NCBI GenBank assembly: GCA_027405735.1
Contig: JAPEHQ010000006.1
Span: 2,046,001 to 2,110,000, forward strand
Direction: 5' to 3'
DNA length: 64,000 nt
DNA from: Mucor racemosus
Lineage: Eukaryota > Mucoromycota > Mucoromycetes > Mucorales > Mucoraceae
The translations under genes and the position numbers were made by a program. The notes beneath the pieces are model-generated. The model saw only the letters and a program-made list of their open reading frames with translations, made no database searches and had not been told where the DNA came from. Below are positions 24,401-35,640 of this stretch, one piece after another. The stretch's first letter is position 1; each line of letters begins with the position of its first letter.

Positions 24401-25057
24401 TTTCATTACTTGCTTGCTGAAATCAGCCAAGTAATCTGAAGCTTGTTCAATGGTTTTATTGATAGTACCAATGAATGTTGATCGATAATTTTGTGGCAAA
24501 TCCTTTCGAATAACTGATGAGAAGGATGTGGAGCAAGTTCTATGTGCTACGTCGTCTTCTACTTCATTATCATCTATTTCTTCCGGTTCTTCTTCATCTA
24601 CTTCTTCTTGCTCTTCAATGCCTTCTTGAGCTGCAGTGGATTCTTCTTGTATCGTTACTGAATCTTTGAGGGATTCAAAAAAAATTTTTACATAGTCTTT
24701 CCAATGTTCAATGCTTTTCTTTTTGGTTGTTCTTGTTACACGATTTAGATACACTACAATTGAATTTACTGGTGCATTGATGCTCTGTTCAGCGCTCGAG
24801 ACCACACCTCTTGGAAGTTGTTTTAACTGCATCAACGTTTTGTATAAATCATCGAAAGACTCGTTTTCATCATGGCATGTTTTGATATGCTTTATGATTC
24901 TATGTCTAAATTGAGTTTTCAACGAGTTCATATAAGCTTCATCATCATCAGTTGTTGCTCTTCTACGACTAGTTGTTTGTGTTTCCAAAGTTGCTGGCAA
25001 ATTTCTCCTTGTAGTGCCAGGAACGTATATATTTAATTGTTTTCTTTTTATGTGCAT
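21445..25057 (-). CDS. Fanzor1-type (eukaryotic TnpB homologue) RNA-guided DNA endonuclease
   Basis: The protein has 1166 residues from three exons read right to left: 25057-23663, 22354-23608 and 21445-22295. Introns are 54 and 58 bp and phases agree. Residues 1-465 are a helical, charged N-terminal region with an acidic tract. A long coiled coil lies at about 715-800. The RuvC nuclease follows. RuvC-I is FSGTDNGIVNF with D850, and IMFIGDRG is at 1012-1019. The alternative Fanzor glutamate E1052 lies in TNEHNSSQTC. The zinc finger is C1059-x2-C1062 with C1086-x4-C1091, and RuvC-III is SRDCLSALAI with D1101. Thus the D-E-D set and all four cysteines are present and the frame is unbroken. Known Fanzors are TnpB-related nucleases guided by an omega-RNA from the end of their locus. 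No transposase partner is seen next to it. The first ATG in frame is at 25057; a further upstream exon is possible. Confidence 0.85.
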
Positions 25058-25283
25058 TGAGATGTTATTATAATAGACAAAGAAGAAAAGAAAAATCAAA
25101 TGTTGTCGATGCTAATACATTCAATGTTGGCCAACAGCGGGGTTTCCTCGCTCACGCTGTGGGGCCAAATCAGTCCAAATGATTTATTTGGTTTTGCAGA
25201 ATGTCAAGTTTGCAAGTTGTTAAAAAAGGTTAATTGCAGATATATGAGCTTCTTTGTTGTTTTGATATTATACCGTGCATACC
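25058..25283. other. GC-rich inverted repeat ahead of the Fanzor start
   Basis: A 42-bp imperfect palindrome lies at 25128-25169: TTGGCC pairs with GGCCAA, ACAGCG pairs with CGCTGT, and the core can alternatively form AGCGGGG/CCUCGCU around UUU. It is much richer in GC than its surroundings. It could be a structured 5' leader, an element end or an intron hairpin. Confidence 0.5.
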
Positions 25284-25444
25284 CTAGTGAAACTTTCAGT
25301 ATAAGGTACAAACGTTGGGTGATTTTGATCTACAGCATCCATGAGAACATGTTGGCTTTCGATTTCTGCTTCGATTTCTTCTTCATCTTCAACAATAAGA
25401 TGTCTTTTACAAATATTATTCTCGGTAGGAGGTGGGGAGCTCAT
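25284..25444 (-). CDS. Probable upstream exon of the Fanzor gene, or a separate small ORF
   Basis: A frame of 53 codons begins at ATG 25444, reads MSSPPPTENNICKRHLIVED and then EEEIEAEIESQHVLMDAVDQ, and reaches a possible splice donor GTATGC after ESFTR at 25285. Its composition is clearly coding-like. One in-frame acceptor (TATTAG, about 25110) would join it to the Fanzor frame through a hydrophobic stretch (LIFLFFFVYY), which looks unlike a real junction. So the link is unproven. The plus-strand frame over the same DNA is its shadow. Confidence 0.45.
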
Positions 25445-25715
25445 GTTTTTTTGTATAAAAATAATGCTTTAAGTAAAATATTGATGACGAGTATGTAGAT
25501 TTTGATTATTTATTATTTAGTAGCTAATATATTAGGTAAATTTACAGGAGAATCGAAAGATAGTTTTCTTTATTTATAGTGTTTTTAAGGGCTATTAATA
25601 CAAATAAACCGAAACAAACTACTGCGCGACTCTTATTGCCAACATGTCAAAGGCTTTTCACAAGTCAAAACTTATGAATACTACTACTGTCCTTGCATAT
25701 TTTTCAGTATAAGCA
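25445..25715. other. Intergenic upstream of the Fanzor locus
   Basis: AT-rich DNA between the upstream exon candidate and the miniature inverted-repeat element. No feature seen. Confidence 0.4.
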
Positions 25716-25901
25716 ACTCAAACCCAGTATCTTCACCCTGAGACTCAACCAGACTCAAGGTATTTTCTATCTGACTTCGAAATTAAGCAGTGAAATTGAA
25801 AAATTAAAAAGTATTTTTGAGGCACCCGCTTAATTTCGAAGTCAGATAGAAAATACCTTGAGTCTGGTTGAGTCTCAGGGTGAAGATACTGTTGACTTAC
25901 A
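25716..25901. mobile_element. Miniature inverted-repeat element with perfect 64-bp arms
   Basis: The left arm 25725-25788 (starting CAGTATCTTCACCCTGAG) and the right arm 25828-25891 are exact reverse complements over all 64 bases, separated by 39 bp. A 7-bp direct repeat ATAAGCA flanks the structure (25709-25715 and 25902-25908), consistent with a target-site duplication close to the 8 bp of hAT elements. There is no coding capacity. The unbroken identity of the arms suggests recent insertion or recent copying. It lies in the promoter side of the next gene. Confidence 0.75.
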
Positions 25902-26145
25902 ATAAGCATCTAAAATAGGCAATTTATGCCTGAAAGGCCATGAATGCTCATTAATGCAGAAACACTACGGATAAATTAGCCCCTTTTCAAATGTTTTATT
26001 GTTTACAATTGGCTTAAAGACGCAAGTATAGTCACTATTGTGCAACAGTGCACACATGAGTGCAAACTGTAATGAACAAATCATGGGCTAATTCTACTTC
26101 TCTTCGTTTTTTTTTTTCCTTTATCACAAACATTTGATACAAAAC

Positions 26146-28086
26146 ATGTCTAGTAACCCAGATGAATACTCGTCATCATCTGCCCATACAGATCAGAATA
26201 GTAACAATAGGGTAGAACCAAGATTTTTTGGACATCCTTCTATTTATCAAAATACTGCACCACAAAAGAAAGATAATTCTGCTCCTCCACCAACAAAAAA
26301 TCCTCATTGGGCAAATCCACCTCCTCCATATTCACCAGCACCAAATGAACCCGAATCTTCCAACTCGTCTGCTACAATTGATCCAAGCGCACCACCATTA
26401 GAATTGCCTTTCATACCTCATATTCAGCATTCAACACCTCAAACTCAGGCACCGACATCACCATCTACTCCTTCTTCGTCCTCGGGTAATTACCCACAAT
26501 TAAATTATCAAAATCAGCAACAACCTCAAAATTATCCTCCTCAAGGCTATGGTCATTATGGTGCTGTCAATCAGCAACAATATCCTTTTGTAAATCCTAA
26601 TATCACTACATCAGATGCAAATCTTCCCACTATAAGTAACTGGCCTTGGATCGCTCCGCCAAGCGGCGCAGGTAATTATAAGAAAAACTGAGTCTTGGCG
26701 TAGCACCCAGAGATTTTTAATATTGTTTTTCGTGTAATAGGATCACAACCTTTAATGGGATATTCACCACCACCACCACCACAAACACAACATTATCAAC
26801 AGCAGCAACCACATTACTATAATCCAGACAAAAAGAAAAAAACCTGCTTTGAATTGTTCTTGAAATATGTATTTTATTTCTTTTGCATTTGTCTTGTTAT
26901 TCAAATGATTGACTTATTATCGGGCGGTGTAAGTTATGCCGATTCATGCTCACATGGATTCATTTGGAAAGCTTTACCAGAACAATTCGAATTCACTGAT
27001 CAAGGTGTGAGAATTCGAGTAATAGGCGGCAGTCTATCTGGTGGACATATTACCGTTAAAAGACAAACTGGTGGTGACCAGGGTAATGCTTCGGTTGGTC
27101 TTGTTAAAATTACGACTCTTGTTTCGCCTGCAAGTTTGGCTGATAATCCAGATTTGACTTATAGCATCACTCATCTTAACAATGGGAGCACTACACTCGA
27201 GCTTTATATACCTCTTGATTTATCATCTCGCGCTTGTGTTAGTCTTAACGCGGTTATCTATATTCCTGAATCACTCAATTTCATGGTTTTGGATGTACAA
27301 AATGTAAATGTTGAAGTTTCTGATGAAGTTATGAATATTGATACCGTATTTATCGGAACTACTAATCAAGCAATTGAATTTGGACCTAAATGGGTGGGCA
27401 AAGCTTTAGATTTAGGAACTAAGAATGCACATATTGAGATCGTTCAGGCTATTGAAAACGCTGATATTATCAATGTTCATACTACAAATGGTGGCATTCG
27501 ATTCAGACAGCCTATCACGGCCATAAAAGATTATATTATTGCCCAATCTACCGATGCGGGTATTGACGTTGATACCATAGCTCAAGCTCCTGCTATTTCA
27601 CTAACTACTACGAATGGGCATGTCATTGCTGAAAATATTCATGCTGATCGCGCAGAGTTAAAAACTACAAATAACCGTATCGAGGTTAATCATTCAAATA
27701 TTTCAATATTGTTGAATACTCAGACAACCGATGGAACTGTTCTGTTACATTTAGATGAAGGTAATCATTCTGAAGTGATTGCTCGGACTACAAACAACCA
27801 AATTACCTTATACATGGTAAGTATTTCTTTAACAATTAATGAATAGTACTAACGTATTATATAGCCTGCTAAGCATGAAAGTCATGTTGAAATCGAAACT
27901 AGCAGAGCAAATAAAATTGAGTTCACTGATCCACTTGGTTGGTCTCATTTGACTTACAATGGCAGAGGTAGTCTTATCGGTACACGTTATAATCCAAGAT
28001 CAAGTAAAAACCCTGATACAGGTCATCTTCAAGTCAAAACTACAAATGCAAATATACATGTTCATTATGCTGATTCTGAATATTAA
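26146..28086 (+). CDS. Single-pass membrane protein with Pro/Gln-rich N-terminus and DUF4097-like beta-solenoid domain
   Basis: A 607-residue protein from three exons: 26146-26671, 26741-27816 and 27865-28086. Residues 1-230 are low-complexity and rich in Pro, Ser, Gln and Asn, with NPPPPYSP-type motifs that could bind WW domains. A single membrane helix follows near residue 245 (KYVFYFFCICLVIQMIDLL). The rest is made of repeating strands such as TTNGGIRF, STDAGIDV, TTNGHVIA, TTNNRIEV, TTDGTVLL, TTNNQITL and TTNANIHV. This is the pattern of DUF4097/adhesin-like beta-helix proteins. The domain should face outside or the lumen. The precise function is unknown. The ATG at 26146 is the first in frame. 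Confidence 0.85.
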
Positions 28087-29454
28087 CTTTATTTTTTATA
28101 CCTAATAAATGTAGCTGATAAATATGTTTAAGCAAATTTTTCAATCGTTTAAGTGGTTATATATTTTTTTGGATTTCTCCTCAATATTATTAATGTTTTA
28201 GATATACTTGGTTAGCTTTAATCGAGAATGAAACAGTAAAAATACTGAATATTTCCCTGCAATACAGCTAGTATCCTTGAGTCAAGCATCAGTACAAACA
28301 AGTCGTTTAGCTTCCTTGTTCGGATGTTGGTTTCACATTTCTAAACAATCAAACTCCAAACTAAATCTGTGATCTACTTGAATTAATGCAGTAGGCAATA
28401 TATTCTTGTATCCCCTGAGATTTACATTGATGCACCAAGATACTCAAATCAAATTATAATGCATTTATGTATTCGGAATTATGTATGACATGATTCGAAA
28501 ATATCTGTCTTGCACATCAACCTTAAAGGTACAGAATGAATAGATTATTCTATTCTGAAATTGATGTAAATATCAATCATAAAACCATTGTATAATTATC
28601 ATCCTCGGAAGAATACGTATTTGACAGAGGAAACTATTTTGCAGTAATTAGCGATCATCAGAGTTAATTGTCTGTAATACAAGCATTTGTAAAAAAAGAA
28701 ATTTGATATAAATCAGGATAATAATAGCAAATTTTGATTGGTGAATCGATGAAAGCACATCTAAAGCAATGAAAACAAATAATCCCTAAATGTGTTCAAG
28801 AAGATCCCATAAAACCATTTGTCTTGTGACGGAACCTTGGAACATCACAACCTTATTTGAAAGCTTGCATCACATTAAATCATTAACCAGAAGAACTAAA
28901 AGAATTGAATTACTCAACTCCGATACTTATTTTGTCGAAAATAGTGTGTATAATCGTCGAGGCATCTAGACTTTTGGTATATTATATAGTAATAACCAAG
29001 CTTTGCTATAGTAAATTTTTAGTTTATATGACTGATAAACAATAAAGTCATTTACTTACAGAAAGAGAGGTGTATTATAAGCCTTGCATAATGTTGTTCA
29101 TAAACAATACCAGCATAATTTACTATCATATACAGTATATGAATAGCAGGGGGGTGTGTATTTCTACGTATGTGCTATAAACTAATATACATACACGAAG
29201 AGATAAAATCGAAAAGGACCCTTTCAATCTACTGTTTATACAATCTAATTTAATAGAAATGATTTCTGTACATCAATAAACACAAAATGCAAATTGTATA
29301 GTAACAGAAGGAGATTATTATTATGCCACAAATTAATCTTCGCCTTAAATAGGTTTTTGTATTTAAAACCCAAAAGTCTAAAATCAAAAAATATAAAAGG
29401 GAGGGAAACTAATCATTCTTTTTGTTTCTTCACCTTTAAACAAACAAGAACAAT
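28087..29454. other. Intergenic
   Basis: AT-rich, no recognisable coding frame, RNA gene or repeat copy. The last ~70 bp form the promoter of the next gene. Confidence 0.5.
29392..29398 (+). promoter_or_regulatory. TATA box
   Basis: TATAAAA lies 63 bp before the ATG of the 29455 gene, at a usual spacing for a strong fungal core promoter. Confidence 0.5.
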
Positions 29455-29982
29455 ATGTCTGCTACTACCTTGAGCCCAAGATCAAATCTTTTGGAAGAAA
29501 CTGAAGGTGATAACTATTTTAACTCCAAGTCATCTTATTATAAAAGAGGTAATCTGTTGGCTACTTCATCTTTTCGACAAAAATACAAGAATGGCTTCCG
29601 AAGATCTAGATCATCATCTTATACATCTCTCGATGATGAAAAAGAACAGCAAAATGATAGTCTATTAGAACAAACTCCAGCAGTTATTACCCCCCCTCCT
29701 GTTACAACTTCATTCTTTTCAAGAAGAAAAAAGATGGTCCACAGATCAAATACTGCCCCCACAGTAACAGCATTAAATGCCGGCCCCGATACACAAGATG
29801 GTGATTACTTTAATCATGAAGATAATTACGTTGATGCTGTTTATAACAATGACGAAGACGAAGATAGCGACGAGAATACTTTTTTTGCTAAACAGAATTA
29901 CTATTCTAGACAAAATCTATCAAAACCCCCAACATCTTGGAAATCAAGTGTTTTGAAAGCTGTCGGCGTCAAAAGCAGATAG
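29455..29982 (+). CDS. Hypothetical low-complexity, phosphosite-rich protein
   Basis: A single-exon frame of 175 residues with no recognised domain. It is rich in Ser, Asn, Asp and Tyr. It contains repeated short motifs of the type DNYF/DYFN and NYYSRQNL / SYYKRGNL at both ends, basic patches (FRRSRSSS, FSRRKKMVHRSNTAP) typical of kinase or 14-3-3 targets, and an acidic run (NNDEDEDSDENTF). It is probably intrinsically disordered. The ATG at 29455 is well supported by a TATA box 63 bp upstream and a coding-like frame that starts there. I do not recognise the family. Confidence 0.7.
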   Translation: MSATTLSPRSNLLEETEGDNYFNSKSSYYKRGNLLATSSFRQKYKNGFRRSRSSSYTSLDDEKEQQNDSLLEQTPAVITPPPVTTSFFSRRKKMVHRSNTAPTVTALNAGPDTQDGDYFNHEDNYVDAVYNNDEDEDSDENTFFAKQNYYSRQNLSKPPTSWKSSVLKAVGVKSR

Positions 29983-30628
29983 TTGGGCTATTTTTAGTGT
30001 TGTCTTTGCGCCTTTTGAAAAGGTAGAAAAACAATTCATCTGTTCATAGTATCATCATTCCACCCTTTCTTTATAAATACACAAACACTAAATAAACATA
30101 TATGTATACATCCAAACCGTTTTTTTTTTTTGGCTTATTGTGATTGGAAAATTAACAATATTCTCCAAGATTAAAACTTTTGTTTAAATTATTATACAAA
30201 CAGAAAGCTATTGATTTGAAGATCAAATAATAACTATTTTTATGCAGATAAATGGCGCACAAAAATTACCTTTGAATATACAGAATATATAATAAACGTT
30301 ATTATTGTGTCATCTACAATCTTACTTTTCTAAAAGAACATAAATATTCCTGTATTTATTCCTTACATTTGTACATTTTGAAAGGAATAAACTCCCCTAT
30401 ACATCATATTGCATGGAAATAACACATGTTTTGGATGTTTTATCAATAATACATACTAAATAAATCAAAAATTTTCTCTTAATCTTTATAAATTGTTGAG
30501 GGTCTTGAAACACCTAATATAACGATTTGAACACTTGTATTAACCGGCTTCAAGATATCGTCTTGGATTGTTATAAACCATGCTGAGAATGGCCGTAGAT
30601 TATCGAATCAATTCTAATTAACATATGG
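29983..30628. other. Intergenic
   Basis: 3' UTR of the preceding gene and AT-rich DNA. Nothing recognised. Confidence 0.5.
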
Positions 30629-30901
30629 TCAATAAATAAATAAAGGAACCTGTACTGGCCATGTACAATTGTTCTTATATATCATCAATTTCTTCGCATC
30701 ACGAATGATAATCTTACTGGCCTCGGATTTGAGGGGCCTGTCAAATGGCCGACTTTTTAACGATTCATATGCTGTAGGTATTAATACATTAGATAACGAT
30801 GGTATACTACCGTATTCACAAACACTAAAAAGTCCATTATCAAAATTATTATAATAACTTTTAAAATTGGATTGTGCTACCCTTTCTGAAATTAACCTCA
30901 T
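30629..30901 (-). pseudogene. Protein-like fragment abutting repeat R1, unrecognised
   Basis: A 90-codon frame with an ATG and protein-like composition (NNFDNGLFSVCEYGSIPSLS, then LKSRPFDRPLKSEASKIIIR). It stops exactly where the short R1 copy D begins. It is not clear whether this is a small gene, a cut gene end or part of a mobile element. Confidence 0.25.
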
Positions 30902-31285
30902 ACTAAGTGCTTTTTTGGATATACCTTAGATAATACTAAACAGATGAGGATTGATCGCATCACGATATCTGTTCTTAAATTTATTTTATAATTCGCGAGA
31001 CTCAAAAACAGGTAAAATCCTCTGCTTTTTCCTTGAAAACTGGGTCCCGCTTTTCATCCCTGCTCTACTCTTTTTTTTCACTAAATAACATCAAGAAAAA
31101 AATATATGCCAATGTACCTGAGATGCTCACCTGTAATTCAAAAACAAGTATTCGGAAATATCCTATTTTTTGCAGTTGGTATTAATTTTTCAGTGCTAAT
31201 GTTTCAGATTTTTACACGTATTTCACTGCTAAAAATTAAAAAATTTGAGGCTTCATATATCTACAGAAAATTAAGCTATTATTAC
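30902..31285 (+). mobile_element. Dispersed repeat R1, copy D (short fragment)
   Basis: Matches R1 copy A from about 10420 to 10790, including CTTGAAAACTGGGTC, the ATGCCAATGTACCTGAGATGC landmark and TTGAGGCTTCATAT. The match breaks off sharply after ATTAAGCTATT. Confidence 0.65.
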
Positions 31286-31660
31286 GGCCCAAGGTCAATT
31301 TGATTTATGGAAATTACCCATTCAGAAGGGAACTCAGTCATAAAAATATATGCAAAATCAATAATTTTAGGGATTTTGTATCTTGACACTTATTTCATTT
31401 ACGAAATCCATAAAAGTAGAGTCATTCTTTTTCAAAAACAAAAATCAATTTCAGATTTCGAATGAGAATGCAGACGATTATTTATTCAAGAAAAATATTA
31501 AAACTGTTGCCGCAGCAAATATTAGATTTTTGGGATAATAGACTAATTTATTAAAAAACATAACAAAAATCTAAATCATAGTTTTATATGTACTAACAAA
31601 GAAAGAAAATAGCAAGAAGACCTTTCACAATAAGACAAACAGCTCAAATTACTACGTTAG
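31286..31660. other. Intergenic / unassigned
   Basis: AT-rich DNA between the R1 fragment and the transposase relic. Nothing recognised. Confidence 0.4.
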
Positions 31661-33060
31661 TTAACCTAAAATATCACTTAGTTTGCCAGGCTTCCTTTTG
31701 CCAAGTTTTTCACCAAATACAGCATATGGCCAGATAAATTTATAAGTGCCTTCATTATTATCTTTGTAATTAACTAAACCCATATTATAAAGTATATCTT
31801 CTACATCAAAAACTGCATACCGATCACCATCTATGTAGCTCCGAACAATTGGAATCCAAATTCGTCCATGGAATCTCCAGGCTTGTTCATAAAGAGTTTT
31901 CCAATTGCTAAGAATCTTGTTACACCACAATGAAATGAGTGAAATAACAAAGAACTTCTGAAACAAACCAAACATCCTGATGCCTTACACTTCCATATCG
32001 GCTTGCAATAAACATAACATAATGACCGGCCCTTGAAGTCAAATTTCTTCTTAATCTGTATAATGATGAAGAGTAAACAGTAGAATCCAGCCAAAGACGA
32101 AAATATAGTTTGATTTTTCTGTTCTCAATCACATTGCTAACATTATTAGGCAATCTTGATTAATATGACTTCAAGGTTGATTCCAATTGACTCCCAGGAA
32201 CACCATGGTATTTATCACGATTATCAGAACCAATGTACTACTCCCCTTCCTTCTTTACAGGCTCCCGTAACTGAGGTGCACCTTTACAACCTGACGGATG
32301 CAAAATATACGTACTATCATCGTTGTCTGCCATATCAAGTCCCCTTGGATCCTCTTCCAACTGCTGCTTGATCAAATTACTATTATAATTGGTTAGTTTT
32401 AGCAATAAATTTGTTGCATTAATATCCGTTTTTGTTTTTGCTGCTATTAAATTGGAGAAATTCTTGATAGCAACCCTCTCAGTAGAACGAGTAATCGAAG
32501 CCTTCTTTATAGGGCCCAACATTTCAGTAATGTGACATACATGAGTGAGGTAATGGTTATTTGCCGTAAACACACGCTCATAGATACCCTTCTTTCTTAC
32601 TTGATCTCTAAGGAACACATTCCATCTCGAAAAAACATCTAATTCAACAATATACAAATATCAGCCAGTTATGCAAACACTACCAATAATCATTACTTAC
32701 AATCTGATCTTAGTAAGATCCCTTGTTTCAATACGCCATTGAAGAGCTAAAGCACAACCATTGATTAGATGTATCAATGCCTTTCTTGCATTATCATCCT
32801 CCAATCTCCATAATATAATTGATGGAAGAGCATACAAAAATGTATCCAACCAATCAATCCCGCGGTAATAATACCCTCTGCTTATTGAAGTCCATAAGCC
32901 TTGAAATGTTGTTGGTATCATCCTTGACCTTAACACATTGATTCTTCCACTTACATCCTCAATAATTTTGCCTTTTGGGATGAGATCTCTTTTAAAACGA
33001 AAAGTGTATTTGTCGTAATTTTGAGTGTTATCTTTGTGAAAAAACCTCTCGTGCTACAAA
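31661..33060 (-). pseudogene. Broken C-terminal part of a Tnp2/CACTA-like transposase (DUF4218-like)
   Basis: Reading leftward from 33060, the frames give the following: NVLRSRMIPTTFQGLWTSIS, GYYYRGIDWLDTFLYALPSI and ALIHLINGCALALQWRIETR; after an intron-like gap (about 32640-32700), NHYLTHVCHITEMLGPIKKA, STERVAIKNFSNLIAAKTKT and NATNLLLKLTNYN; and finally KLYFRLWLDSTVYSSSLYRL and YIDGDRYAVFDVEDILYNMG. This order (wallaby-like 'G.. DWLDFLLY..P', then 'HYLTH ... LGP ... ER', then a beta-rich tail) is typical of the region behind the Tnp2 transposase core. Stops and frame changes occur at about 32238, 32160 and 31970, and the catalytic core is absent, so it is a dead fragment. Confidence 0.55.
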
Positions 33061-35640
33061 AACGTAATTATAAAAAGCGATAGGAAATACAATTATAACT
33101 CTTCTAAGTTTATTAAAGGTATAAAGTAAAGCAACGATTCATCTACTCAATGGATCGTTGTGGTATTTATATTAAATATCTAATTTAAATTACTAATGCA
33201 GTAATTTGATCTTCTTGGTTTTAAAGCTGATGGGAAAAGGGATCAGCAATTACTAATTCAGGTTATACAATTATCTATAATTGTTGTTTGTGATTTTAAA
33301 TTATAGTTAAGTTTCTATATTTCATAATCTTGTTGGTTCTCACACCAGATTCATGTTATTCATTAGTAATTCAATTTGATGTGTGAAAGACTGCCAGTAG
33401 TAGTTCACATCATCTCGTTTGAGTTTGGATCAGGCATATTGAAAACAAGTTGAACAATGCCTCTTGATATTAAATGGAACTCTTCTAAATAAAAAAACAG
33501 AAATCTGAAAAGGTGTTCATGTTTACTATCGCTTGTGGAAGAGCTGGCCATGCGAGTGTTCTATTAAACTCGATTAATTATTTACGCATAATATCTCTCA
33601 TAATTCACATTTATCGAGTTTTTTTTTTGCCACTATTTACAGTATCCCCATTTTTAATTGTTCTATTGTGCGATAGGCAGACACCTTGCTATTCAAAAAT
33701 TAAACCCCATTCCTGCTACTACTGTATGACATTTAGTGTTAATAAATATTAAATTTCATCTCGTGTTGAATTTCAATGATCGACATCGGATTTTAGTAAT
33801 TGTTCCTAAATCTATAATTGCTGGACTTTTGACATATCAATGGTTTTTCTAATTAAATAATGTTAAAAATCAAAAATTACATTATTTTCATGATACTATA
33901 TCATATACTTACATTTTTTTCCCATAGTGTACACATCCCGCCTTGTTTAGTACTGTAGATGGAACCGGCCAATTTAATTCATGGAGGAATTTTACAATAA
34001 TAATAAACTTGAGTCAAGTGGGTCCAGCAACGTAGATTCTTGAAAAAGTTTTCAAATATCGTAAAATCTCTTATTTTTAAGACATATAAGGCTTATAAAC
34101 GGAATATTAATTTCGAAAGTCATTCTTGTCCAGATCATCAATTTTAACATTTTCCAAATTTTTTTTCTGATTTTGCAAATCTAGAGTTAATTATACTACC
34201 AATTATAAAAACAAAAAATATACACATATATAGAATTTAGCGCCCTATTTGGTCAATAAAAAATAACAAACGTTTTTATTGTAAAATATTACATGAAAAT
34301 CCTTTAACCAAAATTCCGTTTTGGGGGCAAAAGTGCCAATTTTCATTACTTGACATTTGACATTAAGCTTTTATAAGATGCGTATTAGCTATGCCTACAA
34401 TTTTCTCTCACAATGTAGTATATTTAAACGTTGATTTTGGTATCAAAATTTGATTTTTCTGTTTTTTCATCAAAATCATGAGTGTTGGTAAGGATGAAAT
34501 GATTCCCGAAAATGTCCGCTACAACGTCTGAATTTTCAGACCGTACATGGTTAAATATAAGGAAAGTTTAAAAAAAACCCTTTTTTATTTAAAACATAGA
34601 TATATACCATAGTATAAGAGACTTAGCCATTCAATCTTGCTATGCTCAATTACGGCATTGGTTTACGGGCTCGCGTTTACAATTTTTTTAATGAGTCTAT
34701 GATATGACAGACAATTTTTTTGGTAGAAAAATGTATGCTTCTATGATTACAGATATTGCTTATTTTGTTTTGTTTATTATGGTTCATGCACTGTAATGCT
34801 GCTTTTGCATTGGCTGAAATGAGCAATTTAGAAGGGGTTTAATTGCGCTAAATAATGTAAAGCCTTAGAAATCCTTTTCTACGTGTGCTGTTTTCATATT
34901 CCAAGGATATATTTACCGTTTGATAAGGCATATCAGACTATTAAGCTGGTATTTTTTTTCTTTTATCTGAATATTATGCATGCTAACATGCTAACATAAG
35001 GGACTAATGTTTTCAATATAGGTAGCAATCTATATTAGAGACTGATATTTTCATTAAACCGCATTTTAAGATCAAATATCATTATTTACTACTGTATTGT
35101 TAGACGTAGTATTTCTTGATTATCAGACCAAATCGAAGGAAATGATATTTATATCTACTCAATGAAAAGCTAGAACTGGCCACAAACTCATGAAATGTTT
35201 CAAAAAAGTGATAAAATTTTAAATGATATAGAAACAAAAAAAAAGAACAATCTAATGTCTTACCTAAGAACCATAATAATCTTGATCGTAGCTATTCTTG
35301 AAAACAAATCTTTTACAGCTGACAATCAATCGTAAACTAAAATAGTAAGTTTAAATATGGTTAATTTGTTTAAATTTTATGTGTGATAAAGCAACATCTA
35401 CTGTATAATCTTAGATTTGGTTTGCATATAATTTTAAGCAGTAAGTGTAATTTAAGTTTATGCTCGAGCAAAAACTATTGTTGCTGTAAACATTATTATA
35501 GCTATGAACATATTTACAAATAATGATAATCGTAAATATATTGGTTCTTGCATGTATTGCTCTACACCAACAACGTATTGAATTGCGTTGTCTATAATCT
35601 ATATTAATAAAAACAAAAGTAATTTAAAAACCCATTCCAG
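33061..35640. other. Gene-poor AT-rich region
   Basis: No convincing coding frame. It contains a diverged repeat R2 copy (34130-34600, listed separately). Confidence 0.5.
34130..34600 (+). repeat. Dispersed repeat R2, copy 1
   Basis: Shares TTTTTCATCAAAATCATGAG followed by TGTTGG (about 34462-34490), GAATTTTCAGA and an upstream block (ATACACATATATAGAATTTA) with 52185-52640, in the same order and orientation. The similarity is diverged and the ends are approximate. Confidence 0.5.

Noticed and set aside
25100..25498. 132-codon plus-strand frame over the Fanzor 5' region
   Set aside because: Much of it is the antisense shadow of the more protein-like minus-strand exon at 25284-25444, and the rest covers a palindrome.
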